A stretch of DNA of 64,000 nt from Acidovorax temperans (GTDB taxonomy: Bacteria > Pseudomonadota > Gammaproteobacteria > Burkholderiales > Burkholderiaceae_C), in contig NZ_VFPV01000002.1 in assembly GCF_006716905.1 (NCBI RefSeq), positions 1,330,501-1,394,500 of the forward strand, in the 5' to 3' direction. Below the pieces are notes generated by a model, which searched no databases, was not told where the DNA came from, and worked only from the letters and a program-made list of their open reading frames with translations. Every line of letters begins with the position of its first letter. The stretch's first letter is position 1. A program made the translations under genes and the position numbers. Shown here one piece after another: positions 1 to 8,175 of the stretch.

Positions 1-286
1 CCATGCCCCGGGCAGCGTCGGCCACATAAATCGAATCTTCCGCCGAGAAGCGGTACGCCGGGCGGGGCTTGAACCAGTTGGCATAGGCAAAACCCAGCAC
101 TTCGCCGTCCTTCTCGGCCACCAGCCAGGGCAGGTTGCGGCCCAGCACGTCTGCGCGGCGTGCAGCCATATCAGCTTCGGAAGGCGGGTCTATCTCAAAA
201 GTGCCTGTGCCGTGAAGAACGTGGTGGCGATAAATGGCAGTAATGGCGGGCAGGTCTGCGTCGGTGCTCGGGCGGATGATGGGCAT
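1..286 (-). CDS. GNAT N-acetyltransferase, phosphinothricin-acetyltransferase-like (partial)
   Basis: Only the first ~95 residues are present; the gene runs off the left edge. The ATG at 286 opens MPIIRPSTDADLPAITAIYR, the usual start of the phosphinothricin/methionine-sulfoximine acetyltransferase branch of GNAT enzymes, and further on there are FAYANWFKPRPAYRF and EDSIYV, the two best-conserved stretches of that branch before the acetyl-CoA loop. Such enzymes transfer acetyl from acetyl-CoA to the amino group of glutamate analogues such as phosphinothricin or methionine sulfoximine. It is transcribed divergently from rpsP. The catalytic and CoA-binding half lies outside the window, so the substrate cannot be judged. 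Confidence 0.8.
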   Translation of the reverse strand, partial: MPIIRPSTDADLPAITAIYRHHVLHGTGTFEIDPPSEADMAARRADVLGRNLPWLVAEKDGEVLGFAYANWFKPRPAYRFSAEDSIYVADAARGM

Positions 287-302
287 ACAAGAGGGTTGTG
301 GA

Positions 303-320
303 TATAATTGCAGGCTTTGC
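303..320 (+). promoter_or_regulatory. rpsP promoter -10 region with GCAGGCTTT downstream element
   Basis: A perfect TATAAT at 303-308 is followed at once by TGCAGGCTTTGC. It sits ~114 bases upstream of rpsP in the divergent intergenic space. The same arrangement (TATAAT then GGCAGGCTTTTC) recurs ahead of rplS at 2104. No good -35 hexamer is visible at the ideal distance. Inferred as the ribosomal-protein operon promoter. Confidence 0.55.
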
Positions 321-421
321 AACGTGTCGCTGGCCGGGTGGTCATGTCGCGTGTCTCAAACGTTGCGAAATTTCCGTGGCCCGCGCATTTTGACGTTGGC
401 TCACCACCCGAAGGATAAATC

Positions 422-673
422 ATGGTCGTTATTCGACTCTCTCGCGGCGGCTCCAAGGGCCGTCCTTTCTTCAACATCGTTGTTGCTGACAAGCGCGTGC
501 GCCGCGATGGCCGTTTCATCGAACGTATCGGCTTCTACAACCCCACCGCCAAGGAAACCGAAGAAGGTCTGCGCATCGTGCAAGACCGCCTGACGTACTG
601 GCAGAGCGTGGGCGCCCAGTCCTCGCCTACCGTGGACCGCCTGATCAAGCAAGCTGCCAAGAAGGCTGCTTAA
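422..673 (+). CDS. rpsP: 30S ribosomal protein S16
   Basis: The protein is 83 residues, the normal S16 length, and starts [20 protein letters not shown] with the conserved S16 N-terminus and the [10 protein letters not shown] segment. S16 binds 16S rRNA early in small-subunit assembly. A purine-rich AAGGA lies just upstream of the ATG. It is the first gene of the classic rpsP-rimM-trmD-rplS operon, and a strong hairpin follows it before rimM. Confidence 0.97.
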   Translation: MVVIRLSRGGSKGRPFFNIVVADKRVRRDGRFIERIGFYNPTAKETEEGLRIVQDRLTYWQSVGAQSSPTVDRLIKQAAKKAA

Positions 674-681
674 AGTCCCCC

Positions 682-733
682 GAAAAGGGCGGGTTCCGTG
701 GGTTTTCCCGGCGGATCCCGCCCTTTTCTTTTT
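682..733 (+). terminator. intra-operon rho-independent terminator/attenuator after rpsP
   Basis: GAAAAGGGCGGG at 682-693 is the perfect complement of CCCGCCCTTTTC at 717-728, giving a 12-bp stem followed by TTTTT. It lies between rpsP and rimM, whose ATG is at 747. It probably lowers transcription of rimM and trmD relative to rpsP, matching the need for far more S16 than processing factor. Confidence 0.8.
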
Positions 734-746
734 GTCTGAACGAAAA

Positions 747-1316
747 ATGGCCACATCCCTCCACCTCGAAGCCGCAAACCTGCCCGAAGATGCCATTGAA
801 GTGGCGCGCATTGCCGACGCCTGGGGGGTGAAGGGCTGGTTCAAGGTCGTGCCGCACAGTGCCGACCCTGAAGCCTTGTTTTCTGCCAAGCGCTGGTTTT
901 TGCAGCCGTCTGAGCGTGGCGCCAAGGCGTTCGCCGGTACCGTGCTGCTCAACATCCGCCAGGCCAAGGACCACTCGGACACTGTGGTTGCCTGGGCCGA
1001 AGGTGTGGATGACCGCGATGCCGCAGAAGCACTGCGGGGTGCGCGCGTGTTTGTGCCGCGCTCCAGCTTTCCATCGACCGGTACGGACGAGTACTACTGG
1101 GTGGATCTGATCGGCCTGCAAGTGGTCAATCGCGAGGGGGTTGCGCTAGGCCAGGTGCGTGAGTTGATGTCCACCGGGCCGCAAACCGTGCTGGTGCTGG
1201 CTTATGAGCAGGACGGGAAAGCACAGGAACGGATGATTCCTTTTGTGTCTGCCTTTGTGGACAAGGTGGAGCTGGCGGAAAAGCGCATCACCGTGGACTG
1301 GCAGCCTGATTATTGA
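747..1316 (+). CDS. rimM: ribosome maturation factor RimM
   Basis: A 189-residue protein from the ATG at 747 ([20 protein letters not shown]). A TTG five codons upstream would lie within the T-run of the preceding terminator, so the ATG is preferred. The N-terminal barrel contains the RimM signature [10 protein letters not shown], and a PRC-barrel follows around [12 protein letters not shown]. RimM binds S19 and helps mature the head of the 30S subunit. The stop codon lies 23 bases before the preferred trmD start. Confidence 0.95.
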   Translation: MATSLHLEAANLPEDAIEVARIADAWGVKGWFKVVPHSADPEALFSAKRWFLQPSERGAKAFAGTVLLNIRQAKDHSDTVVAWAEGVDDRDAAEALRGARVFVPRSSFPSTGTDEYYWVDLIGLQVVNREGVALGQVRELMSTGPQTVLVLAYEQDGKAQERMIPFVSAFVDKVELAEKRITVDWQPDY

Positions 1317-1339
1317 AGCCGCAGAGGTTGCGCCCCGCC

Positions 1340-2098
1340 ATGCGTTTCGATGTCATCACGCTGTTTCCCGAGCTGTTTGCCCCGTTTTTGACGGCAGGCA
1401 TCACGCGGCGTGCTTACGCCAGTGGCCAGGTCGATGTGCATTTGTGGAACCCGCGCGACCATGCCGAGGGCAATTACCGGCGCGTGGATGACCGCCCCTT
1501 CGGTGGCGGGCCAGGCATGGTCATGATGGCCGAGCCCCTGGAGCGGTGTCTGAACCACATCCGTGAACAACGTGGCGAAGCACTGGATACGCAAGCGCCG
1601 CTGGTGCTTTTTTCTCCCATTGGACGCAAGCTCAACCATGCGGAGGTAGAGGGTTGGTCTGCCAGCGCTGGTGCCATCTTGCTGTGTGGTCGCTACGAAG
1701 GGGTGGATCAGCGATTCATCGATGCGCATGTCACTGCGCAGTTGAGCCTGGGCGATTTTGTGCTCTCGGGTGGCGAAATTGCGGCGCTGGCGTTGCTGGA
1801 TGCCGTGGCCCGCTTGCAGCCAGGGGTGTTGAGCGATGAAGGCAGCCACCAGTTCGACAGTTTCAACCCGGCGCTGGATGGCTTGCTGGATTGCCCCCAC
1901 TACACGCGGCCCGAAGAGTGGGCGGGCAGGGCGGTTCCGGCGCCTTTGATGTCGGGCCACCATGCGCAGATTGAGCGCTGGCGGCGGGACCAGAGGCTGC
2001 TGATTACGGCCCGCCACCGGCCCGACCTGATCGATGCAGCCCGCGCTGCGGGCGCATTGCAGCCAGCCGACGAGGCGGTACTCGCCAAATCGCGCTAA
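1340..2098 (+). CDS. trmD: tRNA (guanine-N1)-methyltransferase
   Basis: A 252-residue protein from the ATG at 1340 ([13 protein letters not shown], the standard TrmD opening); a TTG start overlapping the rimM stop would add nine atypical residues. The SPOUT knot is seen in [15 protein letters not shown], and [11 protein letters not shown] and HYTRPEEW form the AdoMet and tRNA site. It makes m1G37 in tRNAs reading CNN and related codons, which prevents +1 frameshifting. Third gene of the rpsP operon. Confidence 0.96.
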   Translation: MRFDVITLFPELFAPFLTAGITRRAYASGQVDVHLWNPRDHAEGNYRRVDDRPFGGGPGMVMMAEPLERCLNHIREQRGEALDTQAPLVLFSPIGRKLNHAEVEGWSASAGAILLCGRYEGVDQRFIDAHVTAQLSLGDFVLSGGEIAALALLDAVARLQPGVLSDEGSHQFDSFNPALDGLLDCPHYTRPEEWAGRAVPAPLMSGHHAQIERWRRDQRLLITARHRPDLIDAARAAGALQPADEAVLAKSR

Positions 2099-2103
2099 CG
2101 GGT

Positions 2104-2121
2104 TATAATGGCAGGCTTTTC
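2104..2121 (+). promoter_or_regulatory. probable internal promoter for rplS
   Basis: TATAAT at 2104-2109 lies just past the trmD stop and is followed by GGCAGGCTTTTC, matching the rpsP promoter segment in 16 of 18 bases. It would give rplS its own transcript with a leader of ~110 bases. The -35 is poor. Confidence 0.5.
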
Positions 2122-2225
2122 GATCCTCTGGCCGGCCGTTTTGTGAGAGGTTTCACCTCGGCAAAACCTGAACGTCAATCCCGACGCAGCCATTTGTGGC
2201 GCGGACAAGATCGTTGGATATCAAC

Positions 2226-2609
2226 ATGAACCTGATCCAGACCCTGGAAGCGGAAGAAATCGCCCGCTTGAACAAGACCATCCCCGAATTCGCCCCTGGT
2301 GACACCGTCATCGTGAGCGTGAACGTGGTGGAAGGTAACCGCAAGCGCGTGCAGGCTTACGAAGGCGTGGTGATTGCCAAGCGCAATCGCGGCCTGAACA
2401 GCGGCTTCACCGTGCGCAAGATCTCGAGCGGCGAAGGCGTGGAACGTACGTTCCAAACCTACAGCCCGCTGATCGCTGGCATCGAAGTCAAGCGTCGTGG
2501 TGACGTGCGCCGTGCCAAGCTGTACTACCTGCGTGACCGCAGCGGCAAGTCGGCACGTATCAAGGAAAAGCTGCCTTCGCGCGTCAAGGCTGCTGCCACC
2601 GCCGCGTAA
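2226..2609 (+). CDS. rplS: 50S ribosomal protein L19
   Basis: A 127-residue protein from the ATG at 2226 ([20 protein letters not shown]). Conserved L19 blocks [40 protein letters not shown] and [20 protein letters not shown] are all present. L19 sits at the 30S-50S interface. An earlier GTG would add a non-conserved leader. A strong terminator follows at 2633, ending the operon. Confidence 0.97.
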   Translation: MNLIQTLEAEEIARLNKTIPEFAPGDTVIVSVNVVEGNRKRVQAYEGVVIAKRNRGLNSGFTVRKISSGEGVERTFQTYSPLIAGIEVKRRGDVRRAKLYYLRDRSGKSARIKEKLPSRVKAAATAA

Positions 2610-2632
2610 GGCGCAGGCATCCCCTGATACGC

Positions 2633-2668
2633 AAACCGCTACAGTGCTTAGGCCTGTAGCGGTTTTTT
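2633..2668 (+). terminator. rho-independent terminator of the rpsP-rplS operon
   Basis: AAACCGCTACAG (2633-2644) pairs perfectly with CTGTAGCGGTTT (2654-2665), with a 9-base loop and a run of T. It follows the rplS stop by ~25 bases. Confidence 0.93.
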
Positions 2669-2774
2669 CGTTTCTGATGTCTCGATGGTTGCCAGAGCCA
2701 ATCTTTTTGCGAACCACCAGGAAGTTTGATCAGGCCTCCGTGCCCGCTTCCTGCCAGCCAACCCGCCCACACCC

Positions 2775-3491
2775 GTGAGTCCCCCCAGCCCTTCAGATCG
2801 TCCTGTGGCAGCGTCGCCCACGACCTTGCCGGATTTTGATCCGCGCCAAGTGCCCATTGCAGCGGTCGACATCCATTTGCCTGCCGTTCCTCGGGCAGCC
2901 CTCACGCCTGAAGCGCTGCGCCAGCGCTTTGTAGCCCCGCCACAGTGGGAGCCAGAGGTGGTACTCGAAAAGTCGTACGCCAGCCGTTCACCGGCACGGG
3001 CTGCGGTGTTGCTCGGTATCGTGCTGCGCGATGAGCCCATGGTGCTGCTGACCGAGCGCACCGCCCACCTCTCCACGCATTCGGGGCAGGTGGCGTTTCC
3101 TGGCGGGCGTGCCGATCCAGAAGATGCCAGCCCGGCGCACACTGCGCTCAGAGAGGCCGAAGAGGAAGTGGGTCTGGCCGCGCGGCACGCGGAAGTGTTG
3201 GGGGTGCTGCCCACCTACGTTACTGGATCCTCGTTCATCATCTCGCCGGTGGTGGCCTTGGTTGCTCCCGACTGTGAGCTGAATCCCAACCCCTACGAGG
3301 TGGCCGATCTGTTCGAAGTGCCTCTGGCGTTTTTGATGGATCCGGCAAACCATCGCAGGCATGTGTTTGAGAGCGGGGGCGTTGAGCGGCAGTGGTTTTC
3401 CATGCCTTATCAAGATGGCTCCAAGTCTCGTTTCATTTGGGGCGCCACGGCAGGCATGTTGCGCAATTTCTATCGATTCCTGAGCGCTTGA
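2775..3491 (+). CDS. Nudix hydrolase, CoA pyrophosphatase (NudL/YeaB) type
   Basis: A 238-residue protein with a GTG start at 2775. The UPF0035-type segment LLTERTAHLSTHSGQVAFPG leads into a Nudix box near residues 110-134 ending LREAEEEVGL, whose glutamates bind the catalytic metal. Both together are characteristic of the coenzyme A diphosphatase branch, which cleaves CoA to 3',5'-ADP and 4'-phosphopantetheine. The N-terminal ~75 residues are longer than in E. coli NudL. It stands alone after the rplS terminator. Confidence 0.85.
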   Translation: MSPPSPSDRPVAASPTTLPDFDPRQVPIAAVDIHLPAVPRAALTPEALRQRFVAPPQWEPEVVLEKSYASRSPARAAVLLGIVLRDEPMVLLTERTAHLSTHSGQVAFPGGRADPEDASPAHTALREAEEEVGLAARHAEVLGVLPTYVTGSSFIISPVVALVAPDCELNPNPYEVADLFEVPLAFLMDPANHRRHVFESGGVERQWFSMPYQDGSKSRFIWGATAGMLRNFYRFLSA

Positions 3492-3548
3492 GTAGCCATA
3501 GCGACTGGATGCGGGTGGCGCAGGGCTTGGTGGCTCATCAGGCCCCGC

Positions 3549-3554
3549 TATCAT
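3549..3554 (+). promoter_or_regulatory. -10 hexamer placed for a leaderless transcript (CobD-like gene)
   Basis: TATCAT lies seven bases before the ATG at 3562, and TTGGTG at 3527-3532 forms a -35 with a 16-base spacer. No Shine-Dalgarno is present. The expected transcription start coincides with the ATG. Confidence 0.45.
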
Positions 3555-3561
3555 TGGCCGC

Positions 3562-4551
3562 ATGAGTTTCTTTGCCATCCTGTTCGCTCTGCTGATCGAG
3601 CAGGCACGCCCTCTGGCCCGAACCAATCCCATCCATGCCGGCTTGCGCGCGTGGGCGCTGTCTGTGAGCCGCAATTTCGACGCTGGCAAAACCCACCACG
3701 GCTGGGTGGCCTGGAGCTTGGCGGTGGTGGTGCCCGCGCTGGTGACTTTGGCCATCCATGGGGCTTTGATGTGGGGGCTGGGCTGGCCTTTTGCGGTGCT
3801 CTGGAGTGTGGCGGTGCTTTACGTTACGCTGGGCTTTCGCCAGTTCAGCCACCATTTCACGGGCATCCGCGATGCACTGGAAGACGGTCAGGAAGACGCG
3901 GCCCGCGAGCGCCTGGCGCACTGGCAGCAGGTAGATGCCGGCATGCTGCCCCGCAGCGAAATCGTGCGCCATGTCATTGAATACTCGGTCATCTCGGCAC
4001 ACCGCCATGTCTTTGGTGTGCTGGCCTGGTTTTCCATTCTGGCGGCGCTGGGTCTGGGGCCCACCGGTGCGGTGCTTTATCGCATGGCTGAGTTTGTCTC
4101 CCGCTACTGGCATCACCGCCCCCAGCCTGCTGCACCGCAGGCCAGCGAGGCGCTGCAGACGGCCTCGGCCAAGGCGTGGTGGTTGATCGACTGGTTACCG
4201 GCGCGCCTGACGGCGCTGAGCTTCGCCGTTGTTGGTAGTTTTGAGGAAGCCATCGAAGGCTGGCGCTTTCATGCCCAGCGTTTTCCCAACGATAACGATG
4301 GGGTGGTGCTGGCGGCCACGGCGGGAGCCATCAACGTGCGTCTGGGCGGAGAGGCTCTGAAGGCGCGCTCAGAACCCACCGCGGTGCAGCAAGGTCTGGA
4401 GATTGATGCCGAGTTGGGCGACAGCGATTCCACGCCAGGCGTAGCCCCCGAGGTGGGGCATTTGCGCAGCGTGGTGGGCTTGGTGTGGCGGTCCGTGGTG
4501 GTCTGGATGCTGCTGCTTGCCTTGCTGACGCTGGCCAGGCTTTTGGGTTAG
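3562..4551 (+). CDS. CobD/CbiB family membrane protein
   Basis: A 329-residue protein with several hydrophobic segments (ALVTLAIHGALMWGLGWPFA, AVLWSVAVLYVTLGF and a C-terminal VWMLLLALLTLARLLG). It has the family features FAILFALLIEQARP, GFRQFSHHFTGIRDAL and VRHVIEYSVISAHRHVFGVL, which match the betaproteobacterial CobD/CbiB-like group (adenosylcobinamide-phosphate synthase family). No other cobalamin gene is near, so the role may be a divergent, possibly regulatory or AmpE-like, membrane function. The start has no Shine-Dalgarno but a good -10 seven bases upstream. Confidence 0.75.
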   Translation: MSFFAILFALLIEQARPLARTNPIHAGLRAWALSVSRNFDAGKTHHGWVAWSLAVVVPALVTLAIHGALMWGLGWPFAVLWSVAVLYVTLGFRQFSHHFTGIRDALEDGQEDAARERLAHWQQVDAGMLPRSEIVRHVIEYSVISAHRHVFGVLAWFSILAALGLGPTGAVLYRMAEFVSRYWHHRPQPAAPQASEALQTASAKAWWLIDWLPARLTALSFAVVGSFEEAIEGWRFHAQRFPNDNDGVVLAATAGAINVRLGGEALKARSEPTAVQQGLEIDAELGDSDSTPGVAPEVGHLRSVVGLVWRSVVVWMLLLALLTLARLLG

Positions 4552-4612
4552 TGGAAGGCGCGCGGCAGGCAGCGTGATGGCCCGCGCTGTCGCCGCTGCA
4601 AACTCCTCTTTT

Positions 4613-5560
4613 TCAGTACCGCGGCTGGCTCAGTTCAGTGAATAAATCACTATAAATTTTATAGCGCGTCGCGCTTATTCCGCCTGCGCTAGGTGGCATT
4701 TTCAGTGCATCCAGCACACCGCAGCCCGGCTCATGCAAATGGGTGCAGTTATAAAAGCGGCAGTCATTGGCATGGGCGGCAATATCGGGCATGCAACTGG
4801 CCAGCTGCATAGGGGCGATGTGGTGCAGGCCAAATTCTTGAAAGCCGGGGGAGTCGATCAGTGCCGTGGTGCGCTCGGCGTCCACCCAGTACCAATGGGT
4901 GCTGGTGGTGGTGTGCTTGCCGGAGTTGAGGGCCTGCGAGATTTCTCCCGTCAATACAGTGGCGCCTGGCACCAGCAGGTTGATGAGGGTGCTTTTGCCT
5001 GAACCGGAAGGCCCCAGCACCAGCGTGACTTTGCCGCGCAGGTGCTGCAAAAGCACTTCCCGATCCACCTCGTTCGATTGCGTCAGGCACAGGGGCAGTA
5101 CGCCGTAATGCTGCCCTTCTTTGCCCATGTGGCGGTAGGGTTGCAGGCGTTCCCAGGCGCGGGCAAACGGTTCCACCAAGTCGCTTTTGTTCAGCGCGAT
5201 CAGTGGGGTGATGTGCGTGGCCTCTGCCGTGATCAGTGCACGGGCCAGCTGGCTCTCAGAAAAAACCGGCTCCGCCGCGATCAGGATGAGCACCTGGTCG
5301 ATGTTGGCTGCGAACGATTTGGTGCGGATCTCATCCTGACGGTAGAACAGGTTGCGCCGTTCAAGCACCTTCTCAATCGTGCCTTCATCCCCCTGGCCCT
5401 GGGGGGCGGCTTGCCACATCACATGGTCGCCCACCACAGCATGGCTTTTTTTGCCCCGGGGGTGGCATATGCGGCGCTGGCCGTCGGGTGTCTCTACCAC
5501 GCAGTGCCGGCCGTGGCTGGCCACCACGGTTCCTTGCATGAGGGCGCTGCGCTCAGCCAT
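4613..5560 (-). CDS. rsgA: ribosome small subunit-dependent GTPase A
   Basis: A 315-residue circularly permuted GTPase: an OB fold first, then NKSD (G4, residues 124-127), GPSGSGKST (G1, 183-191) and DSPG (G3, 236-239), then a zinc knuckle with C267, C272, H274 and C280. RsgA (YjeQ) checks late 30S assembly using GTP. The C-terminus carries a copy of the window's palindromic repeat, supplying about residues 287-302, just after the zinc site. The phhB stop lies ~18 bases upstream. Confidence 0.95.
   Translation of the reverse strand: MAERSALMQGTVVASHGRHCVVETPDGQRRICHPRGKKSHAVVGDHVMWQAAPQGQGDEGTIEKVLERRNLFYRQDEIRTKSFAANIDQVLILIAAEPVFSESQLARALITAEATHITPLIALNKSDLVEPFARAWERLQPYRHMGKEGQHYGVLPLCLTQSNEVDREVLLQHLRGKVTLVLGPSGSGKSTLINLLVPGATVLTGEISQALNSGKHTTTSTHWYWVDAERTTALIDSPGFQEFGLHHIAPMQLASCMPDIAAHANDCRFYNCTHLHEPGCGVLDALKMPPSAGGISATRYKIYSDLFTELSQPRY
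4657..4702. repeat. palindromic element copy 1, inside rsgA
   Basis: The plus strand reads TTTTATAGCGCGTCGCGCTT then an ~8-base centre, then GCGCTAGGTGGCATTTT. It follows the family layout (ATAGC, GCGCTT, centre, GCGCT, GGCC-like, ATTT). It is read through in rsgA as residues ~287-302 without a stop. Divergent from the best copies, so assignment is moderately sure. Confidence 0.6.
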
Positions 5561-5578
5561 GGGTGGGGGCTGCCAAGG

Positions 5579-5920
5579 TCATGCCAGCACCAGCAGTTGG
5601 TCAAACTGCGCCGCACACTCGATGTCGGTGATCGAGATGCCTTGCACATCATGGGTGTTCAAACGCACCACGCAGCGGTTGTAGTGCACGGACAGGTCCG
5701 GGTGGTGGTCTTGTGCATTCGCGATGAAGGCCACCGCATTCACGAACGAGATCGTTTCGTAGTAATTGGCGAAGTGGTAGGTCTTCTCGATGGCGACGTT
5801 CTCGCCATCGCCACTCAGGCTCCAGCCATCCAGTTGAGCCAGTTTTGCTACAACTTCAGGAGCTTTCAGCGCACGGCGGTTCTGGGTGGACCAGTCTTTT
5901 TTCTTCAACATGGAGGTCAT
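5579..5920 (-). CDS. phhB: 4a-hydroxytetrahydrobiopterin dehydratase (pterin carbinolamine dehydratase)
   Basis: A 113-residue protein of typical length. The signature is HHPDLSVHYNRCVVRLNTHD, holding the catalytic histidines. It dehydrates 4a-carbinolamine tetrahydrobiopterin so the cofactor of phenylalanine hydroxylase can be recycled. No phenylalanine hydroxylase gene is visible here. It lies 3 bases after the protease gene on the same strand and 18 bases before rsgA, so the three may be co-transcribed. Confidence 0.93.
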   Translation of the reverse strand: MTSMLKKKDWSTQNRRALKAPEVVAKLAQLDGWSLSGDGENVAIEKTYHFANYYETISFVNAVAFIANAQDHHPDLSVHYNRCVVRLNTHDVQGISITDIECAAQFDQLLVLA

Positions 5921-5923
5921 GGT

Positions 5924-7225
5924 TCAGGGGGTGTAGGAAAGGCGTGCCAGCCGCTCGGAGGCGGGTGGGTGTGAGTAGTAGAACTTCACGTAGACCGGGT
6001 CAGGGGTCAGGGTGGAGGCGTTGTCTTCGTACAGTTTCAGTAGCGCTGAAGCCAGGTCTGCTGCCTGCGTTTGTGCCGCCGCGTAGGCGTCGGCCTGGAA
6101 CTCGTGCTTGCGCGAGAGTTGCGAGAACAGCGGCGAGATGAACTGGGTGAAAACGGGCGTCGCCAACATGAACAGCAGCAGCGCCAGGGCATCGTTGGGC
6201 GCGCTGCCCCAGTCTGCAGACAAGCCCACGGCAGGGTACACCCCCAGCCCCGTGTAGAACCAGCTTTGGGTGGACAGCCAGCCCAGCAGCGCAAAGCCCA
6301 GCAGGCTGAAAGCGAACATGCTCACGATGCGCTGGATGATGTGCCGGTGCTTGAAATGCCCCAGCTCGTGCGCCAGTACGGCCTCTACTTCGCCCACGGA
6401 GAGCTGGCGCAGCAACGTGTCATAAAACACCACACGTTTCGCAGTGCCAAAACCTGTGAAGTAGGCATTGGCATGGGCACTGCGGCGGCTGCCGTCCATC
6501 ACAAAAAGCCCTTTGGCGGCAAAGCCGCAGCGTTCCATCAGATGCGAAACGCGTTGCTTGAGGGCTTCGTCTTCCAGTGGCTTGAATTGGTTGAACAGTG
6601 GGGCGATGAAGGTGGGGAAAATCACCATCAGCAGCAGGTTGAACCCCATCCAGACGGCCCAGGCCCAGGCCCACCAGTAGGGGCCTGCCTGGCCCATCAG
6701 CCACAGGATGGCTGCTGCAATCGGCAGACCAATGGCAGCCCCCAGCAATATCGACTTGCACAGGTCTGCAAGCCACAGGGCCGGGGTCATTTTGTTGAAG
6801 CCGAAGCGCTTCTCCTGCACAAATGTTTTGTACAGCGACACCGGCAAATCGATCAGCCCGCTGATGAGCACAAAAGCTGCCAGCAACGCCAATTGCTGCC
6901 ACATGCCGCCACCCAGCCAGTGCAGCAGCGTCTGGTTCAGCAGATTCAGCCCGCCAAGCAAGGTCCAGCCCAGCAGCACGGCAGTGCCCAGGGCCAGCTC
7001 CAGCAGCTCCAGCCGGGCTTTGGCTACCGTGTAATCCGCCGCCTTTTGGTGAGCGGCCAGGGTGATGCGCTCGGCAAATGGCGCGGGAACAGCATTGCGG
7101 TGCCGTGCCACGTGGCGTATTTGCCGCGAAGCGAGCCACAGTTTGAGCAGCATGCCCGCACTCAGCGCAAAGGCAAACAGAAGTGTGAACAGCAGGGAAG
7201 GGGAAATTGCGTCGGAAGAGGCCAT
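5924..7225 (-). CDS. M48 family metalloprotease, Ste24/CAAX prenyl protease type
   Basis: A 433-residue integral membrane protein starting at the ATG at 7225 ([20 protein letters not shown]). Zinc is bound by HELGH at 286-290, with a third ligand in [12 protein letters not shown]. Multiple membrane segments and an N-terminal Ste24-type domain ([17 protein letters not shown]) place it with Ste24/HtpX-like endopeptidases acting on the cytoplasmic side of the inner membrane, probably in protein quality control. A longer reading frame upstream overlaps orn and is rejected. It is divergent from orn with only 37 bases between the starts. Confidence 0.9.
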   Translation of the reverse strand: MASSDAISPSLLFTLLFAFALSAGMLLKLWLASRQIRHVARHRNAVPAPFAERITLAAHQKAADYTVAKARLELLELALGTAVLLGWTLLGGLNLLNQTLLHWLGGGMWQQLALLAAFVLISGLIDLPVSLYKTFVQEKRFGFNKMTPALWLADLCKSILLGAAIGLPIAAAILWLMGQAGPYWWAWAWAVWMGFNLLLMVIFPTFIAPLFNQFKPLEDEALKQRVSHLMERCGFAAKGLFVMDGSRRSAHANAYFTGFGTAKRVVFYDTLLRQLSVGEVEAVLAHELGHFKHRHIIQRIVSMFAFSLLGFALLGWLSTQSWFYTGLGVYPAVGLSADWGSAPNDALALLLFMLATPVFTQFISPLFSQLSRKHEFQADAYAAAQTQAADLASALLKLYEDNASTLTPDPVYVKFYYSHPPASERLARLSYTP

Positions 7226-7249
7226 GTGCGGCGAGTTTAGGTCATCGGC

Positions 7250-7255
7250 GACAAT
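7250..7255 (+). promoter_or_regulatory. -10-like hexamer placed for a leaderless transcript (orn)
   Basis: GACAAT lies seven bases before the orn ATG at 7263, and no Shine-Dalgarno is present. A -35 is not obvious. Confidence 0.35.
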
Positions 7256-7262
7256 GCGCCCC

Positions 7263-7841
7263 ATGTCAGAAGCTAACACCCCAACCCCCGACGTGCTATC
7301 AAAATCAGACCAAAACCTTGTGTGGCTGGACTGTGAAATGACGGGCCTGAGCCCCGAGAACGACCGCTTGCTGGAAATTGCCGTGGTAGTGACAGGCCCT
7401 TCGCTGGAGCCTCGCGTTGAAGGCCCCGTGCTGGTCATCCACCAGTCTGATGAGCAATTGGCAAAGATGGATGCATGGAACCGTGGAACCCATGGCCGCA
7501 GCGGACTCACGGACAAGGTGAAAGCATCCACCCTGACGGAAGAGCAGGCCGAGGCGGAAATTCTGGCCTTTCTGCGGCAGTACGTTCCCAAGGGTGTTGC
7601 ACCCATGTGCGGCAACAGCATTGGTCAGGATCGAAGGTTCCTCGTGCGCTACATGCCCAAGCTGGAGGCGTTCTTTCACTACCGCAATGTCGATGTGAGC
7701 ACCCTGAAGGAGCTGGCCAAGCGCTGGAAGCCGGAAGCCTATTCGAGCTTCAAGAAGGCGCAGAAGCACACGGCTCTGGCAGACGTTCATGAATCCATCG
7801 ACGAGCTGGCACATTACCGAACCCACTTCCTGGCCGTCTGA
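7263..7841 (+). CDS. orn: oligoribonuclease
   Basis: A 192-residue DEDDh exonuclease. The metal ligands are D23 and E25 in WLDCEMTGL, the aspartate in [10 protein letters not shown], and the H and D of [14 protein letters not shown]. Orn degrades 2-5 nt RNAs, including pGpG left by c-di-GMP breakdown, which fits a window with two diguanylate cyclases. The first ~17 residues precede the domain. ATG 7263 is chosen over an in-frame ATG at 7254. Confidence 0.96.
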   Translation: MSEANTPTPDVLSKSDQNLVWLDCEMTGLSPENDRLLEIAVVVTGPSLEPRVEGPVLVIHQSDEQLAKMDAWNRGTHGRSGLTDKVKASTLTEEQAEAEILAFLRQYVPKGVAPMCGNSIGQDRRFLVRYMPKLEAFFHYRNVDVSTLKELAKRWKPEAYSSFKKAQKHTALADVHESIDELAHYRTHFLAV

Positions 7842-8175
7842 AAAAGGGCCAAGATTTTTCCGGCGCTGGTTGCGCTGGCGAAGGAGGCTGGTGAAAGTCC
7901 GACAAGGGCTTATCACCGCCGTTTGCACGCGTCTATTGCGGGGAAACCCTGAACGTGTAATAATCTAGGGCTGCGCAGTTTTCTGCTGCAGATTGTGCAT
8001 CTCCCCTCACACACTGGGCTCGCAAGCTCGCTGCCATCGCAGTACAGTTTTTGCATTCTTCGCCCACCCGCTACGACCAAGTTCATGGCAGGTTTCGTTT
8101 GATGGTTGATGTTTTTTAACCATTGACGAAACCACCGCAGGCGCCCGCTTGCGGCAGGTCTCGTGTGAGAAAAAT
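7842..8175 (+). promoter_or_regulatory. 334-base leader region of the DEAD-box helicase gene
   Basis: No coding sequence is seen here. A candidate sigma-70 promoter is TTGCGG at 7936-7941 with AATAAT at 7959-7964 (17-base spacer). This would leave an untranslated leader of roughly 200 bases. Long leaders are common on cold-regulated helicase genes in other bacteria. No known riboswitch fold was recognised. Confidence 0.4.

Noticed and set aside
732-746. TTG start for rimM
   Set aside because: It lies in the T-run of the preceding terminator and adds no conserved residues; the ATG at 747 is the better start.
6071-7240. A 389-codon open frame antisense to the Ste24-type protease gene
   Set aside because: It is glutamine/histidine-rich low-complexity sequence fully overlapping a gene with clear HELGH and membrane features; it is a GC-rich shadow frame.
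7290-7316. GCTATCAAAATCAGACCAAAAC in orn as a further element copy
   Set aside because: Only a short TTTTGATAGC-like stretch on the opposite strand is shared; the core stem and right arm are missing, so chance is likely.
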